A DNA stretch of 64,000 bases from Tetrahymena elliotti 4EA (taxonomy: Eukaryota > Ciliophora > Oligohymenophorea > Hymenostomatida > Tetrahymenidae). The stretch's first letter is position 1. The number at the start of each line of letters is the position of its first letter. The notes under the pieces were generated by a model that saw only the letters and a list, made by a program, of their open reading frames with translations, made no database searches and was not told the origin of the DNA. Below are positions 36,701 to 50,366 of the stretch, one piece after another. Position numbers and translations under genes: made by a program. The DNA lies in assembly GCA_000231825.2 (NCBI GenBank), contig JH720349.1, positions 1 through 64,000 on the forward strand, written 5' to 3'.

Positions 36701-39700
36701 CAAACTAATAATAAAATGCATTAGAATTTAGCTATGATTCTTGGGAGAAGACAGGAGAGAAAGAAATGTACATCAACTTGCACAATATTACCATTGTAGC
36801 ACAAATGGGAATTCTGCTTTAAATTGCAGGGTTCACCAAGCTTGATGAAGAAACTGAAAATATCCCTCCACCAATAGTTCCTATACCATAAATAAATACA
36901 GGGTAATCTCCTAGTTAGCAACAAAAAGAAGAATATTAAGATAATTACAGAGATAATTGTAATAATAATGTTATGGAAGGTACTTCATCAAAGATTGCAT
37001 TAAATGTAAATAATATTTTGATTTGCACTCCTTGCATGGAAAGTGGTAATATTCTTACATTACGTGGTTAATTTACTGTTTTGATGAATTCGAAGCAGCC
37101 TAAGCCTCTTTAAGAATTGAGAAATATGATCAATCTTGGTAAGATTACTAGAGAAGAGCTAAGTTAAACTAATGTCATAGATGAAATGGATGTGAAAATT
37201 GAAGGATTAGAAATATTTATTTGTGATTATGATGAAATCACTCATAAAGATTTTAGAACTGTAAAAAAACGTGAGATTCTATTACCTCTTAAGGTATTCT
37301 TAAGCTAAAAGAAATTTTTATCTGTAAGTGATGATCTTACTCAATCGATAGAAAAAACTCTAATAGATTTATCTATATAGCAGTCTTCTTTAAGAATATC
37401 ATTTTAAGATATCAAATTAATGCAGGATGCTATTAACTATGCTATGACATAAATTTAAATTTATAATGAAAAATCTTAATAAATAGAAAAAGAAAAATAA
37501 GAAAAAATTAAAATGAAGCAGCAGACTTAGTAAATTAAAGACTTTTAAAATCCTAATGTTAGTCATATCATTCAGCAATAAGCTTCAAATAACAGTGGCA
37601 ACAACTCATAATAATTGGGAATATCACCTTAAATAGGACGTAGAAATAGCTCGATTTTAAATTTGAGTCGTTCCCAAACAAGAATGATCCTTAAGAATCC
37701 TAGCTAATCTAAATTCTAGTAAATGAAGCCAGAACAATAATAGCTTGATAGATCTCAGTAGATTTATGGAAAATTAAGTGATGTAGCTTCAATGATGTTT
37801 AATAAAAATGATTAAAGTTAAGCATAAATGGTTAACTAGCAACTTCAGTAGTAAGGAAGCTTACAAAATCTGAGTGTTTAGTAGATTGACCAAAGTAAGG
37901 ATAAAGTAAATATAAGCTAATTGTAAGGAAACTAAAACTAGAGCTTTACAAGAAATAAAACAATTCCAAATATCGAATTAGTAGAAAATGCTTAGCAATT
38001 TCATAGAATGGAATCTATGTCTAAAATATTGTAAAACACCAATTAGAAGTTAGAATACAAAAATTAAAGTAAAAAATCTATTATTATGAATGAAGTTTTT
38101 AAATCAAATTTGCAAGAAAGTAAAACAAATGTCTTGCTGGAAGGTTTCTAAATTGTCATTATTAATGATGTTGGTAATGCTTTTACTCCTGTTTTAGATT
38201 TTATGTTTTTTGATTTTGTCATGAATCATTCATCAAATGTTATAGTCGATAAGGTCAATTCCTAGATTTAGTTGGGAATCAATTATTTTAATCCTAAAGT
38301 TAGTGAGTGGGAACCTATAATAGAAAGAGTTGGACTTGAGATAAATTATCTTAAAAACGAATTAGGTACAACTAAAGAGCTGATAACGCTAGAGCCTATT
38401 ACTGAACATTTTAAATGTTTGCAAATAAATTTATCATCATAACTTATTTTTATTCTATCAAAAACTTTTAACTCTTTCTAGTAAGAAATTCTATAATAAT
38501 CTAAAAATGTTCCTTAGGATGAAAAAGGAGATGATGAAAAAAGAAAGAGTACTGAAACACCACATGATTACAGATATTCGAATGCAAAAAAGCCATTATA
38601 AGCTATTTAGTAGCCAGATTATTCTTCCTCTTAAAAGATGAAGCCTGTTAATGAATAAAAAAAAATATTCTAAAATGTGTAAACCCAAGAAATCCAAGAT
38701 CCTACACAAAGATATTAACAATTAATAAAGAAAAGTTAGCAACTCTCATAAAAAATTCATAATTGGGAACATTAACGCTTTACTATCTAATAGTAAAATC
38801 CTAATTGTCCTCAAATTCTAGAAAACGTTTCTCATGTATCCCCATATACTATTAAGAATTAAACAGGTCACAAAATAGAAATAGTTAGTGATTTTAGTTA
38901 CAAATATGACACTAAATCAACAACAACTAATGGCTCTTCAATTCTCTAAGATAATAAATCAACTACTTTTCGCGTTGAATCAAAATTGGATCATTTCCTT
39001 AAAATTAACTATAGAGGAATGACTGCCTCATAGAATTTAATTCATGGCAATCCTAATACATTAAATCGTTCAAACAAAGTGAAGGTTTTTCTTTAGACTA
39101 ATATTTTTAAACTCTCTTCAATAAAGAATATTGATTTAGATAAAGTTAAATGCTAAGAAATAGTTTTGAAAATCACAAGTGGTAATGAACTTGACAAAAA
39201 TAAAACAAATAACCTCAGCATTCCTTAAAATAAAGGAAAAAGTACAGGTTTTTCACAGATCAGCCAATAATAAGGGACTGTTAAATAAAACTAAAATCCA
39301 GGTTAATAGACCTAATCTTCGTCCTAAATGTAAATTTAGGGATAAATACAGTCACAAACTTCAATTGTACCAACAAGAGATTTAAAATTCAGAGTAAATA
39401 CAGAAGTAAAATTAGATATAAATTTAAATCGTAAGATATTAATACTCTCTTCACCCTACGTTTTTTATAATAACACATCGATTGATATTTTGATAGCCTT
39501 GTAATTTAGAAAATATAAAAGAATTTTAAGAATATAGCCTGGAGAGTAGCAGGGAATACCAATAGATTATCTATTTAGCTTTATGGCTATTTCTTTAGAA
39601 GATTTATATCAAAACTAAGAAGAAAATCTTTAGGGCAGTGATGATATCGAAGACTTAGATGATGTGCAGAATATAGATAAAATTGATGAAATTATGAAAA

Positions 39701-42700
39701 AAAGAGTTTTTTCTGAATATATTTCTGTGGAAGAATGTGGAAATTAATTAAATTAAAATTTTGAGGTTAGAATTGGTTAGCATTTCATTTTACTCAAAAT
39801 TTAGCCAGATCAGGTAAATCGTCATAAAACAATCATGACTTTTGAGCCACCTTATCGCTTTAAAAACTGTCTCCCAAAGCCATTGAGACTTTAAATTATT
39901 AATCAGAATAAATATACTACAATTGATAGAAAAATCTATCCAAATTAATTCTTTGAAGAATTTGATTACCCTCTCTAAAAGAAAATTTACATTAAAATTC
40001 AGCTTGAGGGTTTCTTTTGGAGTGACGAACAACTCATTTATGAAGGAGAGTTTCTTACTAAAATTAAAATATCAGATTTATGTAAATATTTTTTCAATGA
40101 AAGCAATTATTTTTCAATTTTATTTTTTTAAAACAGACAATTCATCTTTTATTTCTGTGCATTAAAGTATTTCTGCAGAGGCTTACTCTTGTAGAAATTA
40201 TTATTTTTATTGCAAGGCTTTGCTGATTAACGAAACATAGCATAGTCTAGAATTCTATACCAAAAATGAAAATAAATGGAGTTCAAATCCAATGTTAGTT
40301 GGTGGGTAATTCCCAGTGTTTTATGGAGAAAGATTAGATGATAATCTCGTTATTTTAGGAGAAGAAACAGGTAGCTTAATGGTAATTTATGATAAAAAGT
40401 GTCCATAAAAATAAAACAAAGAAGTCTCTATCAGTGGAGTTGGCTCAACTGAATTACAAGTCAAGACAAAAATGACTTTATTGAATTAGCAACTTCACCC
40501 AGTTTTTATTCCAATCGGAGTTTAGGTATTTTATAAAAATTAAACTAACAAACTACAAAATTAACTTTATGTTTTTTTATTAATTTAAAAAAAAGGTTTC
40601 TTTAAAAGAAATAGAGCCTAAGATTGGGTTGTTTACTAAAATAATTACTCTCTCACCGAGAATAATATTGGTTAATGATACTTCTTTTACAATTTATTCA
40701 AAATAATTTTAAACAAATTCAAATGAAAGTGGTTAAATTTTAATCATTAATCAGAGAAAGCCTTTGTTTTGGTTAGAAAGCCATAAATAGTTACTCTAAA
40801 TAGGAATTCATGAAGACGATATAGACCTTGAAAAGAGCTATTATTAGCTAGAAGAAATTAGTGTTAAATCGAAAAAGTAATTCTTTCTTTTTTTTAAATT
40901 AAACCAAACTTATCAAATAATAAACAGACAGAATAAGGATAGAAGAAAGAGTATTGAAGATTTCCAAGATCATGAAGTATGTTGGAGTGGTGGTATTGAA
41001 ATTACCAGTGTAGGAGTTGTTTCAATGTGTATACGTGATAAATAAAATCACATAGTTAAATTTGTCCGTACTGACATCAGAATGGATAATTCAAACATTT
41101 ATGTAGTCGTTTAAGAAGTAGAAGAATCTCAAGTACCATATCTAATAGCAAATAGATGTGAAGATATTAACATCGATATTCCTATGATACCAGCTTTGAT
41201 AGAATTAGATGAAAAGGCATTTTTCGCTTGGGATGAACCACATATAAATAAGAATGAAAAAGAATTAGACATCATTCTTAGAGTTAATAACTTAAAATAA
41301 TATTAAGACTAACCCATAACAATAAAACCAGATTAAATAAATATGTCTAAAAAAATAGTTATTCAAGGAAAGAGTTATGGTGATAGAAAATATGATGATA
41401 TGTTTATCAAGTACACTATCATGGTTGATGGATATACTAAAGTAATTATTTTTGAAAATAGTTCCAAGAATGAGCTTGTCAGCTAAGAAGAGAAAGCCGA
41501 GTTTTATAAAAAAACGGTAAAAGAAATAAAAGATAATTATGCAAATACAATAAACTAATCTATGGCAGTGATGTAAGAGTCAAAGAAAAAAGAAAAACTA
41601 CCAAATAATATATCATCCTTCACTGATGCAGTTGATGATGATTAGATAAATCTAGCTTCTGATATACCTTAGCCTCAAATTGAAAGATACATTTCTGTAT
41701 ATTTTAAAAAGATTGGCTTGAGTATAATCAATAATCACTCATTGAATGAAAAACCACAAGAAATAATGTACATTTACATGCAAAATACAGAGATTATTCT
41801 CTTATAAAAAAAAGAAAATATTATCTTCCAATTCAAGCTAAAATTCTTGAATATTGACAACAATTCTCAAATGCTTGTTGATTTTCCAGTAGTTTTAACC
41901 CCTTAGCACTATTAAAGCCACTATATTGAAGAAAATTCTAAAGCTTTCCTTAACTTACTAATTGAAAAAAATACTTGCGCATACAATATGAATCTTTTTA
42001 ATTCTATAATATTTGACATTGAAGTAAATTAACTTTTGGAAAATTATTATGTTTTTTTACTTTCAATTTTTATTATTTTTCTATAACTAACAATATAAAT
42101 TTGATTAAGATACTTCAATTTTCTATTAAATAATCAATTAATTAATTTATAGCCTGTAACTTTGAAGATTGAAGAAGAGTTTGTGAATTTGATTCTATAA
42201 TTTGTTGATTAAATAGTAGAAGGAATTTAAACTCCAGAAGAAAATGAAGCTGACTTTAGAATAAGTAAAATAGTTAGAAAAAGCTATGCAACTTCTGTAG
42301 TTACAAGGAAATCTATAATTTCAAATAATCAAAATTTAGAAGTAAATAGAAAACCAATGTTTTGGGAAGTCTAAACATTACCAGATTAATCTCTTCCCAC
42401 CTTTATAGATTAAATTATCCTTTCACCAATAAACATAAATTTATCTTTCAAATCAAAAACAAGAGCCAATAATAACTTCGCTCTGCTTACAGTATTGGCT
42501 ACAGCACTAGGTGTAGCTTTATCAAATGTTGATGATGCTCCTGTTACATTAAAAGGTATAAAATTGCAAAACTGCTTTGATACTGCAGATGGTATTACAG
42601 ACAAATTGATATAAAAATATAAAGAATAAGCTTTAAGAGAAGTTTTCCATGTTCTTGGATCTCTCAATATAATAGGTAACCCGATAGGTTTCTTTAACAA

Positions 42701-43876
42701 TATAACGACAGGAGTGTAAGATTTTATAGAAAAACCCATAGAAGGACTAGTTCATGGTCCTCTTGAAGGAGGTATGGGATTAGCTTTAGGAACAGCAAGT
42801 TTAATAAAAAATGTAATGGCGGGAACTTTTAATTCTGTAAATAAATTTGCTGGTTCATTTTCCACTGGTATTGCTCATCTGTGCATGGTAATATATTTAT
42901 TAAAAAATGTAATGTAAAGTAGAAAATAAGAAATTAAAATTCAAATATTTTTAAAGAAAGATTCAAGCATACAAATTAAATTCACTTCATTTATACTGGT
43001 GAATTCTACTAATCTATTAATTCATTATAAATAAGGATGAAGAATTTATGAGATAAAGAGAAAAAATGAGAATAAAAAAGCCCAAACACATTCTCGATGG
43101 TATAGAATATGGAGTTTCTTCCATTTTCAATGGAGTTGGCAGAGGAGTCATTGAGTAAATTTGATATATCAACAAGTTATTTATTTATATTATAATTATC
43201 TTCACTTTTAATAAAATAATTAGTGTCTTTGCTAAACCAATTCAAGGCGCAAGAAATGGAGGAGTGAAAGGATTTTTAAAAGGAACTTGGTAAGGTGTTT
43301 CAGGACTAATCATTAAGCCACTATCTGGTATACTAGATGCTGCTTCTAAAACAGCAGAAGGAATCACTAATACAGCAACTTATTTCGATGACAAACCAAA
43401 TCAAAGAAGAATAAGACAAATTAGACCTTTCTATGGTGTTGAATAATACTTCAAAGAATACAATGAAATAGATGCAGAAATGTTTATGGAAATAACAAGA
43501 TTTAAGGGAGGGAGATTCAAAGAAGCTACCTTCTTAAATGCATTTATTTTGCTTGATGATGAATTTAATCAGAAGAGCTTGATTTTACTAAAGGAAGCCC
43601 TGATTTTTATGGAGATAAGAACTCGTAAGAGAGTTTGGATTATTCCATCAAATCAACTTAAGTCATTCTAATAAGTTTTTGATGGAATTAATATTTTTGT
43701 AAATGAAGACAATAAATACCTGACAGTAAAAACAGTAATAATATTAAAACAATTAAACTAATATTTTATTTATTAAATAGGAAAGGAAGGCATTTGTTTA
43801 GATAAAAAATCAAAACTACAATAAATATATTCATGAAAAACTTTTAGCTTACTTAAACCTGATACAAGATTTATGA
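30733..43876 (+). CDS. VPS13 bridge-like lipid transfer protein
   Basis: The largest gene here codes for roughly 4,000 residues over many exons, ending at TGA 43874-43876. The N-terminus is a chorein domain (MVFENILVRLLNQKIGHYID, then LEVGIFSGNIVIENV). A PH domain lies at about 33546-33870 (FKRGKHIKK|WEKYYAVLTRDHIYFFE...CEKAENTEKWIKEIQ), split by an intron at 33583-33633. Low-complexity Gln/Asn inserts occur at about 36300-38150, including a His/Lys-rich stretch near 36410-36530. The adaptor-binding (VAB/SHR-BD) region is at about 39700-41300. The conserved C-terminus has LGSLNIIGNPIGFFNNI...GLVHGPLEGG and GVKGFLKGTWQGVSGLI, followed by RPFYGVEQYFKEYNE and a PH-like end. VPS13 proteins move phospholipids at membrane contact sites through a long hydrophobic groove. 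Which paralogue this is cannot be told. Confidence 0.93.
33546..33870 (+). other. PH domain within VPS13
   Basis: A basic start (KRGKHIKK), WEKYYAVL, an acidic/aromatic middle and a closing helix with KWIKEIQKIF make a full pleckstrin-homology domain of about 95 residues. It would bind phosphoinositides or a protein partner, adding a membrane anchor in the N-terminal quarter of the bridge. Confidence 0.75.
36410..36530 (+). other. His/Lys-rich insert in VPS13
   Basis: About 40 residues are dominated by His and Lys (for example HVKHKHFKKKY, then HKHQNKRHQFKHKE), between conserved VPS13 segments. The role is unknown; metal or acidic-lipid binding is possible. Confidence 0.7.
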
Positions 43877-46812
43877 TAGGAACTACTGTCACTGAAAAAT
43901 TAATATCAATGTAAAGCGAAAAATTAATCTATGATTTTTAATTTGTAAACATACTGATGAGTTATACTATAACTAAAAAATTAAATTAAAGACTGGCCTA
44001 ATTTAAATTTCATACTTAAAAAATACTGTCTGTTTGTTTGATGATTGTTTTTGTGTGCATTATTTATTTTTAATTAAGAAAAATTAAGACAAAATTATAT
44101 TTTAATTAGCTCTCATTAATTTCCTCTTTTCTAATAAAAAATAAACAATTAAATTTATTGGTAAATAATAGATTACAAAAAAGTGTATCCTTTTTATAAA
44201 TTTTAATTAAATTACAGATTTGTGGGTGTAATTATGCAAAAAACAAAAATTAAGAAATTTTCCATGAGTTTTTGTGATAAAATAAAAAAAAATAATTTGA
44301 TATTTTCTTTAAGATATTTAAATATTTTTGGTTGTCATTTGTGAAGATAAGTTTTAAATAATTGATTTAAATGCCTTTTATTTTTTAGATCATTAAGTAA
44401 AAAAATTACTGAACAATAAAAATCAATCGTTGATTATTAAAATCTCTTAATTTATCTTTCTTCAAATAGTATTAGAAGAGCTGAATAAAATTAAATCATT
44501 ATCCAGGTAATTATCCAGGTAAGGTAGATTAATATATAAAAATAAAATAAACAAAAGCTTAATCTCAAAATTTTTATTATTGTTTCCTTTTTTATTGTCA
44601 AGTAAAAAGATCATTAATTTTTCCTTGAAAAATAAATAAGTCATTTTCATAAAATTCTTCATTTATTAAATAATATTTTTGAATTGAATAAAAAAATTTG
44701 TAAAGATTATTTGTAATTGATATTGTATTTTTAGTTATTTCTTAACTAAATATTAGTTAGTAAAGATTATTGTTTTTCTTATTTAAAATTAGCCAATTAA
44801 AATATTAAACGCAGATACTACCCTAACGCTCAACTAAAATAAATTAGTAATAAATTTAGAATGAAAATAAATTAATAAATTTATTTGATCTAAATTGTCT
44901 TTCAAATTATTGACAATTAATTACTACAACCATTCTAGGCTTTATAAAAATAGACACATTTTTTCTTCATGTGCATTCAACCTTTTCTTTTTATTTTGGA
45001 AAAATTCTTAAAATTACATAGTGAAATTATAAATTATTCATTTATTTTTATTAAATCGCTTGAAAGTTAAGTATTATTATGACTAAAAATTCAAAATTTA
45101 GAAAAAAGGAAAAACAAAAAACAATTTAAGCTGATGTGTTTTGAAATTTTTTAGGAGAATGCTTTGTATGGTCTGCTTTGATTTTGTTTATATTTTATTA
45201 ATATTTTAATTGTGAATTTCAAAGAATTCTCAAAGAAAATAGAGAGAATTATAGACAGTTTAACAATGAGAGAAATCAATTAAGTTAGTATTCTAAAGAA
45301 AAAAAATAATTCCATCAGAAAAAAAGTAAATTATTATTAAATCAATTAGATTAGTTTATTTTTTTAGTTTTTGGTTTTATAAAACACAATCAATAACCAA
45401 AATATTGATTGATTAATTTTGAGGCATTTTGAGAAATCAAAATATTAGTGAATAAAAGAAATTCGTATTCTTATTTTTTGACTTACAATTCCACTAATTT
45501 ATTAATAAATGCTATTTTTTTTATTGTGAAAATCTTCAATCTCAAAATTAAAAATAATTTATATTCTCCTTTTTCTATTGTAACACTTTACACATTTTGC
45601 ATATAAGTACATAATTTTATGCTTTAAAATATAGATTAAGTATCAAGTACAGGTACTCTAAATTTAAATGTAGATACTACGAAATTTCAGAAATTAAAAT
45701 TATCTTTTTTTACTCAAAAAAAAAAATGCAAATATGATAAAAAATTAAATTCTGTAAGGAATTTGTCAACATTTAATTTTATGTTTACTTAAATTAGTTA
45801 TAGAAGATTAAGAATAAATACTAATCATAAAATTTGTATCAACAGGCATAAATAGACCCAGAGAAATAACTTATGGTGAATTAAAATAAATTAACTTTTG
45901 TGAAATTGAAAAGAAGATAGATAGAAAGATACTTGTAAAATTAATTTGAAAAAAGCATTAAAAATATTGTTCATAGATTTAGTAGTGATGCAGTTTCTTA
46001 CTCTAAAAATTAGTATCAACAATTAAATAAAAAAGCATGTAATTTTAATAAGAAAGAAAAGAAGGAGTGGTAGAGCAAAAGACTAATTGCTTAGATATAT
46101 AGCATTATTTCTTAAATATTACTTAATCATAATTTAATAACTAATTCCATACATAAAAATACAAAAAAATTAAAAGCAAAAAGAATTAAAAGATCAAGAA
46201 ATTAATAAATTTAATAAAAACTCTTTATTAAGAATATTGATTGATTTTTAAGCAATAACTCTTATCAATAATAATTATAGCATAAACTTTACTTATTTTA
46301 TAATATTCAAAGATACATTTAGTATCTCCAACTCATCTTATCAGATTTTCTTCTCCTTACTTAGAACCTCATTGAATCTAAATCAAATACCTTTTGCAAA
46401 TATTGTAGAAAATATTTAAAGATGAGTTCTTTCAAGGCTTCTTCTACATTCCAATGTATTTTATTTTGTCTTCATTCACTTATTAAATTATTTATTCTGC
46501 TCTTGATTTATGCTAGAAGCTTTAAGATCTATATTGACTAAGAGCTTCTTCATAATCATAGTATATTTACTAACTTCTCATCGATATTGCGAATAATAGA
46601 GTATTTATGAGGTTAGTTTTTGTTTGTGTGCAAAATAGTATTCACTAAAAATGTATTTAATCATTAAAATTATTAATAACTTAGAAATCTAATAAATTAT
46701 ATAGCCACCTTTATAAGATAACTTGAAATATCAAAACTAGCGCCTCCAGCAAAAACATTTTAATACTTATGTAGAAAAATTTAATAAAAATGAACAAGCT
46801 AATATTCTAAGA
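43877..46812. other. Long AT-rich intergenic region
   Basis: Nearly 3 kb separates VPS13 from the phosphatase gene. Up to about 46300 it is A/T runs without a supported gene. From about 46330 to 46810 the sequence is richer in G+C and open in more than one frame on both strands. On the + strand an ATG at 46510 can splice (about 46612 to 46702) in frame onto the phosphatase start, so this part may be a first exon of that gene. A tRNA-like GGTAGAGC motif near 46070 lacks any further tRNA parts. Confidence 0.45.
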
Positions 46813-49741
46813 ATGAGTTGCTAACCTTACATTCCACAAACTAGAAGCTAAATTGGTAACTCTTAAACCAATAGAATTAATTCTGCAGATATTAGATCTT
46901 CTAATTAAAAAAAATACAGTAGCTTGATTAGTAATACCTTGAATTAAATTGATAAGAAGTAAACTATTATACTTTCTCAAAACCTTAGCCATAAAATAAC
47001 TTAGTAGCCCTCTTAATCGACTCTTTATTAATAATCTACTATGGCTTCTACTTCTGTTTAACAATAAAGTAATAGCGGTTAATCATAACAACTCCCATTT
47101 TCTTACCCATAAATGAGTTAAATTCTATCTGGTTCATAAATAAGTCAATCCTCTTTCTCTAGGAACAGTTAATCAAAATAAACATATGGATAGTTTACTC
47201 AAAAATCTCAATTTTTATTGAATTCTAAAAGAAAAGAATCTGATGAAGTGTCCGAAAATAGTTAATAAAATACACAATAAGATTCTTAGTAATTTTTTAA
47301 AAATTAAATGAAAGATGCTCACATCTCTAAAGATGAATCTGTTTAGCTGGATAATTATAAAGTTTCTCCTTTTGTTGATGGAATTTCATGTCATAAACCA
47401 TTAACATAAGCAAATAGTGAATATTATAAAATCTATTATTTAAGACCAGCACCTTCACTCAGACAATCTAAAAATAGTGAAATTCCTCCAGAAAATTTTG
47501 GGGATTAGTAAGTCAGTGTAGAACAAGAATCTGCGATGACAATGACTACCATATAATAAAGTTTTATGATTGACTCAGCAAAAATAAGAGAAAGATCCAT
47601 AGAATCTATCAATGTTGATTATAAAAGAACTAGACTAATGAAGGTAAATAAAAAAAAATTAAAATATTTTAAAAAATAAATAGAATCAGGCAAATCAAAC
47701 ATAAATAAATAATAAAATTCTTAAACAATTATTTTGTTCTTCTTTTGATTTCAGCATAAAATTTCAATTAATTAAAATGCTAATTATTTTCTACCAAAAA
47801 TTACAAAGAATAAGACTGAGGAGATAAAAATTTTGTCTATTTCCAGAAATCATAATATTTTTATTTTTACATTACAAGTTTTGACATTTTAATATTTAAA
47901 ATAGAGACTACTTGATTTGTAAGAGCCCAGAAACATATTAGAAGAAGAAGATGAAGATATTATAACTACGTGCTAAACAGAAAGAAAATTAGCAAGTCTT
48001 GAGAGATCATAGAGCTAATAGTATTAATAAAATTAAGAGAGCAACTAAAAATACAAAAAATATTCCTGTGAGATAAAATAAATATTTCCAAATGAGCTAG
48101 AGATTGATTTGGAAGCAGAAGCAAAAGATGAAAATATAGAAGAATTTTCTCCTCATTAAAAACCTCCATCTATGGCTTCTTTAAATAACCACTAATTAAA
48201 TAGAGATTGGAATAACTAAAAATCTCATAAAGATAGAAGAATATCAGCTGCCACCTTAAGCGTTGACTATCGCAGTGCTCAACTCTCTACGAACGAAACC
48301 ATCTAATCATATCATTATAGTATTTATATTTTTTTATTACAATTTAGCATCTAAAAAACTTTTAGAAAATCCAAAAAAGCACTATTAGTAATTTTACCAT
48401 AAATAAGATTTATTTGACATAATTTAATTGTGTGGGTGGTTATAAATTACAAGACGACTATTACTAAATTAAATTAATTCCTATTAAAATTATTAAATGT
48501 TTAATTAATATTTTCTGTAAATTAAATAGATATCAAACCAGCCTCCATCAGTTTACACTAGCCAAATGAAATAGCTAAAAAAATGCTAACACAAACAGAA
48601 ACTTAAAACTAGAATGAAGAATAAATATATAATAGGAAACGCCGTTCTTCTTCTCCTAAATAGGCTGATGATATCCCTGATGAACCAGAAAAAACTCAAA
48701 TTTTGAGAACTTTTTATTTAGCAGGGAATAGGATGCCAATAGTTAAATTGTCTTAAATTAACAAGCAAACACAATAAAATCATGAAAAATACTTCATACC
48801 TCCTCTTATGAAAAGCTTGAAAGGAGAAAAAGATAAATTATCAAATCTCTACAGATAATATTTCTAAAAAATGTACTTTAACCTTTCGATAAACCCTAAG
48901 CTTGAAAATAAATTTCATCAAATGTCACCAGTTTTCCTTCCTCCTCTTAAATCAAATAAAAAAACCATATTTTTTGACTTAGACGAAACTCTGATTCATT
49001 GTATAGATATATTTACAGACCCTTAATAATACCAAGAATTCAATTAATCTAATATGACTAATAAAGATAATTCTCCATTCAGTAAAAATTCTGAAAGCTG
49101 TAATGAAGTCCTATGCACTATCCAATGTACACCATAAGAGCAGATTTAAGTAATTAATATATTCAACCAATCAACATCTAAATTAAATTATTTTTTATTT
49201 CTAAATAAAGTGCTTATTTTCAATACGTCCTTATGCAATATAAATTTTAAAAGAACTTTCTAAAGATTTTGAATTAATTTTGCTCACTGCTGCCAGAAAA
49301 ATATATGCTGATGCTGTTTTGCAAAAACTTGACCCTGAAAATAAAATATTTTCTCATAGATTCTACAGAGAGTGTTGTATAGAATTCTAAATGCCAAACC
49401 CACTATAAAATTAAGGATCCAAAAAATCATATTTGAAAGATTTAAGAATCTTTTAAAACAGAAAATTAGAAAATGTTATTCTTGTAGATAATAGTCCTCT
49501 CTCTTACTTAAATTAAGTATCAAACGGTATACCCATATTAGACTACTGCAATAACAATAGAAATGATGAAGAGTTATTGCATCTATGCTCCTATCTCAAA
49601 ACCCTTTTAAATGTCACTGATGTTAGAGAAAGTATAAAATAAAAATTTTTTCTTAAGCAATATAGAGCTTTTGAAAACATAGAAAACTTATAGGATTATA
49701 TCCTATAAGAGTATTCAGGGAGCTCATTAATCGATAGTTGA
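46813..49741 (+). CDS. FCP1/NIF-type HAD phosphatase with long N-terminus
   Basis: Five exons (46813-47643, 47755-47877, 47905-48319, 48530-49149, 49211-49741) join in phase to 839 residues. The first 600 or so residues are Ser/Gln/Asn-rich and probably disordered. The C-terminal domain has the catalytic motif DLDETLIH (DxDxT), RPYAIQILKEL, ILLTAARKIYADAVLQKLDP, then VILVDNSPLSYLNQVSNGIPI, which are the hallmarks of FCP1/SCP/CTD-like small phosphatases. These dephosphorylate Ser/Thr, often in the RNA polymerase II tail or lipin-type targets; the substrate here is unknown. A polar insert of about 45 residues lies between the DxDxT motif and RPY, where SCPs are shorter. An upstream exon starting at 46510 (MLEALRSILTKSFFIIIVYLL) could add a membrane segment, as in Dullard-type enzymes, but is unproven. 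Confidence 0.87.
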
Positions 49742-50366
49742 TTTTAGAAAACAAAATTAAGCTAAAAATATAAACCTATAATAAATTAACAATACATTTT
49801 TAATTTTTTTCTCTACAAACAATCTAATTAATCAATCAACATCAACCAATCAATAACATACTACTAATAATATTAAATAACAAAATAAGAATCAAAAAAT
49901 CAAATATTTTATTTGCCATTTACTAATAATAAATATTCTTGTTTCTTCAGTCTTCTTTTCTATTTATTTAAATAATTCTCTCTCCTCCCCTTTTTAATTT
50001 TGAAAAAAATAAATAATAATATTAATAGGCATCTTTTATACTTGTAATATGGTTTATATCTATCTATATATATTATTATATTCTCTCTGTATTTCTTTAA
50101 ACTCTTTTCTAAGTATTCTCTCAAGCTTCTTCTTTCCGATTTATCTTTATTTTTTAATTCATTTCTCAAATTGTTTTGAGAATCAAATTTTAATTAATCC
50201 TAAGATTTTTTGCTTTTTCTTGAGAATATTTATTTTTTTTAAGATTAAATAAAAGGATTAATTGATTTTTGATATTTTCATTAAAAAAAAGTACTATCTA
50301 TTTACTAGTAGACATAAAATGCAAAATACAAATTAAAAATGAAATAATTTATTGTCAATTTATCTT
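49742..50366. other. Convergent intergenic region
   Basis: The 0.6 kb between two convergent genes is AT-rich with no supported feature; small frames on both strands here are chance. Confidence 0.5.

Noticed and set aside
39790..40165. Overlapping 80-codon ORFs on both strands
   Set aside because: Both are off-frame relative to the VPS13 adaptor-binding region that reads through here.
42410..42739. Minus-strand 109-codon ORF
   Set aside because: It lies antisense to the most conserved VPS13 C-terminal motif (LGSLNIIGNPIGFFNNI), so it is a shadow.
46060..46100. tRNA-like GTGGTAGAGCAAAAGACT segment
   Set aside because: It resembles a D-arm and anticodon-stem half, but there is no T-arm GGTTC motif, no acceptor pairing and no anticodon loop of proper size.
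46807..47064. Minus-strand 85-codon ORF with many Arg/Leu
   Set aside because: It mirrors the Ser/Gln-rich start of the phosphatase gene; the + strand frame continues through five in-phase exons to the catalytic domain.
49960..50252. ORFs of 67-69 codons on both strands
   Set aside because: They are Phe/Ile/Lys-rich, lie in a convergent spacer, and lack any motif; they are treated as chance frames.
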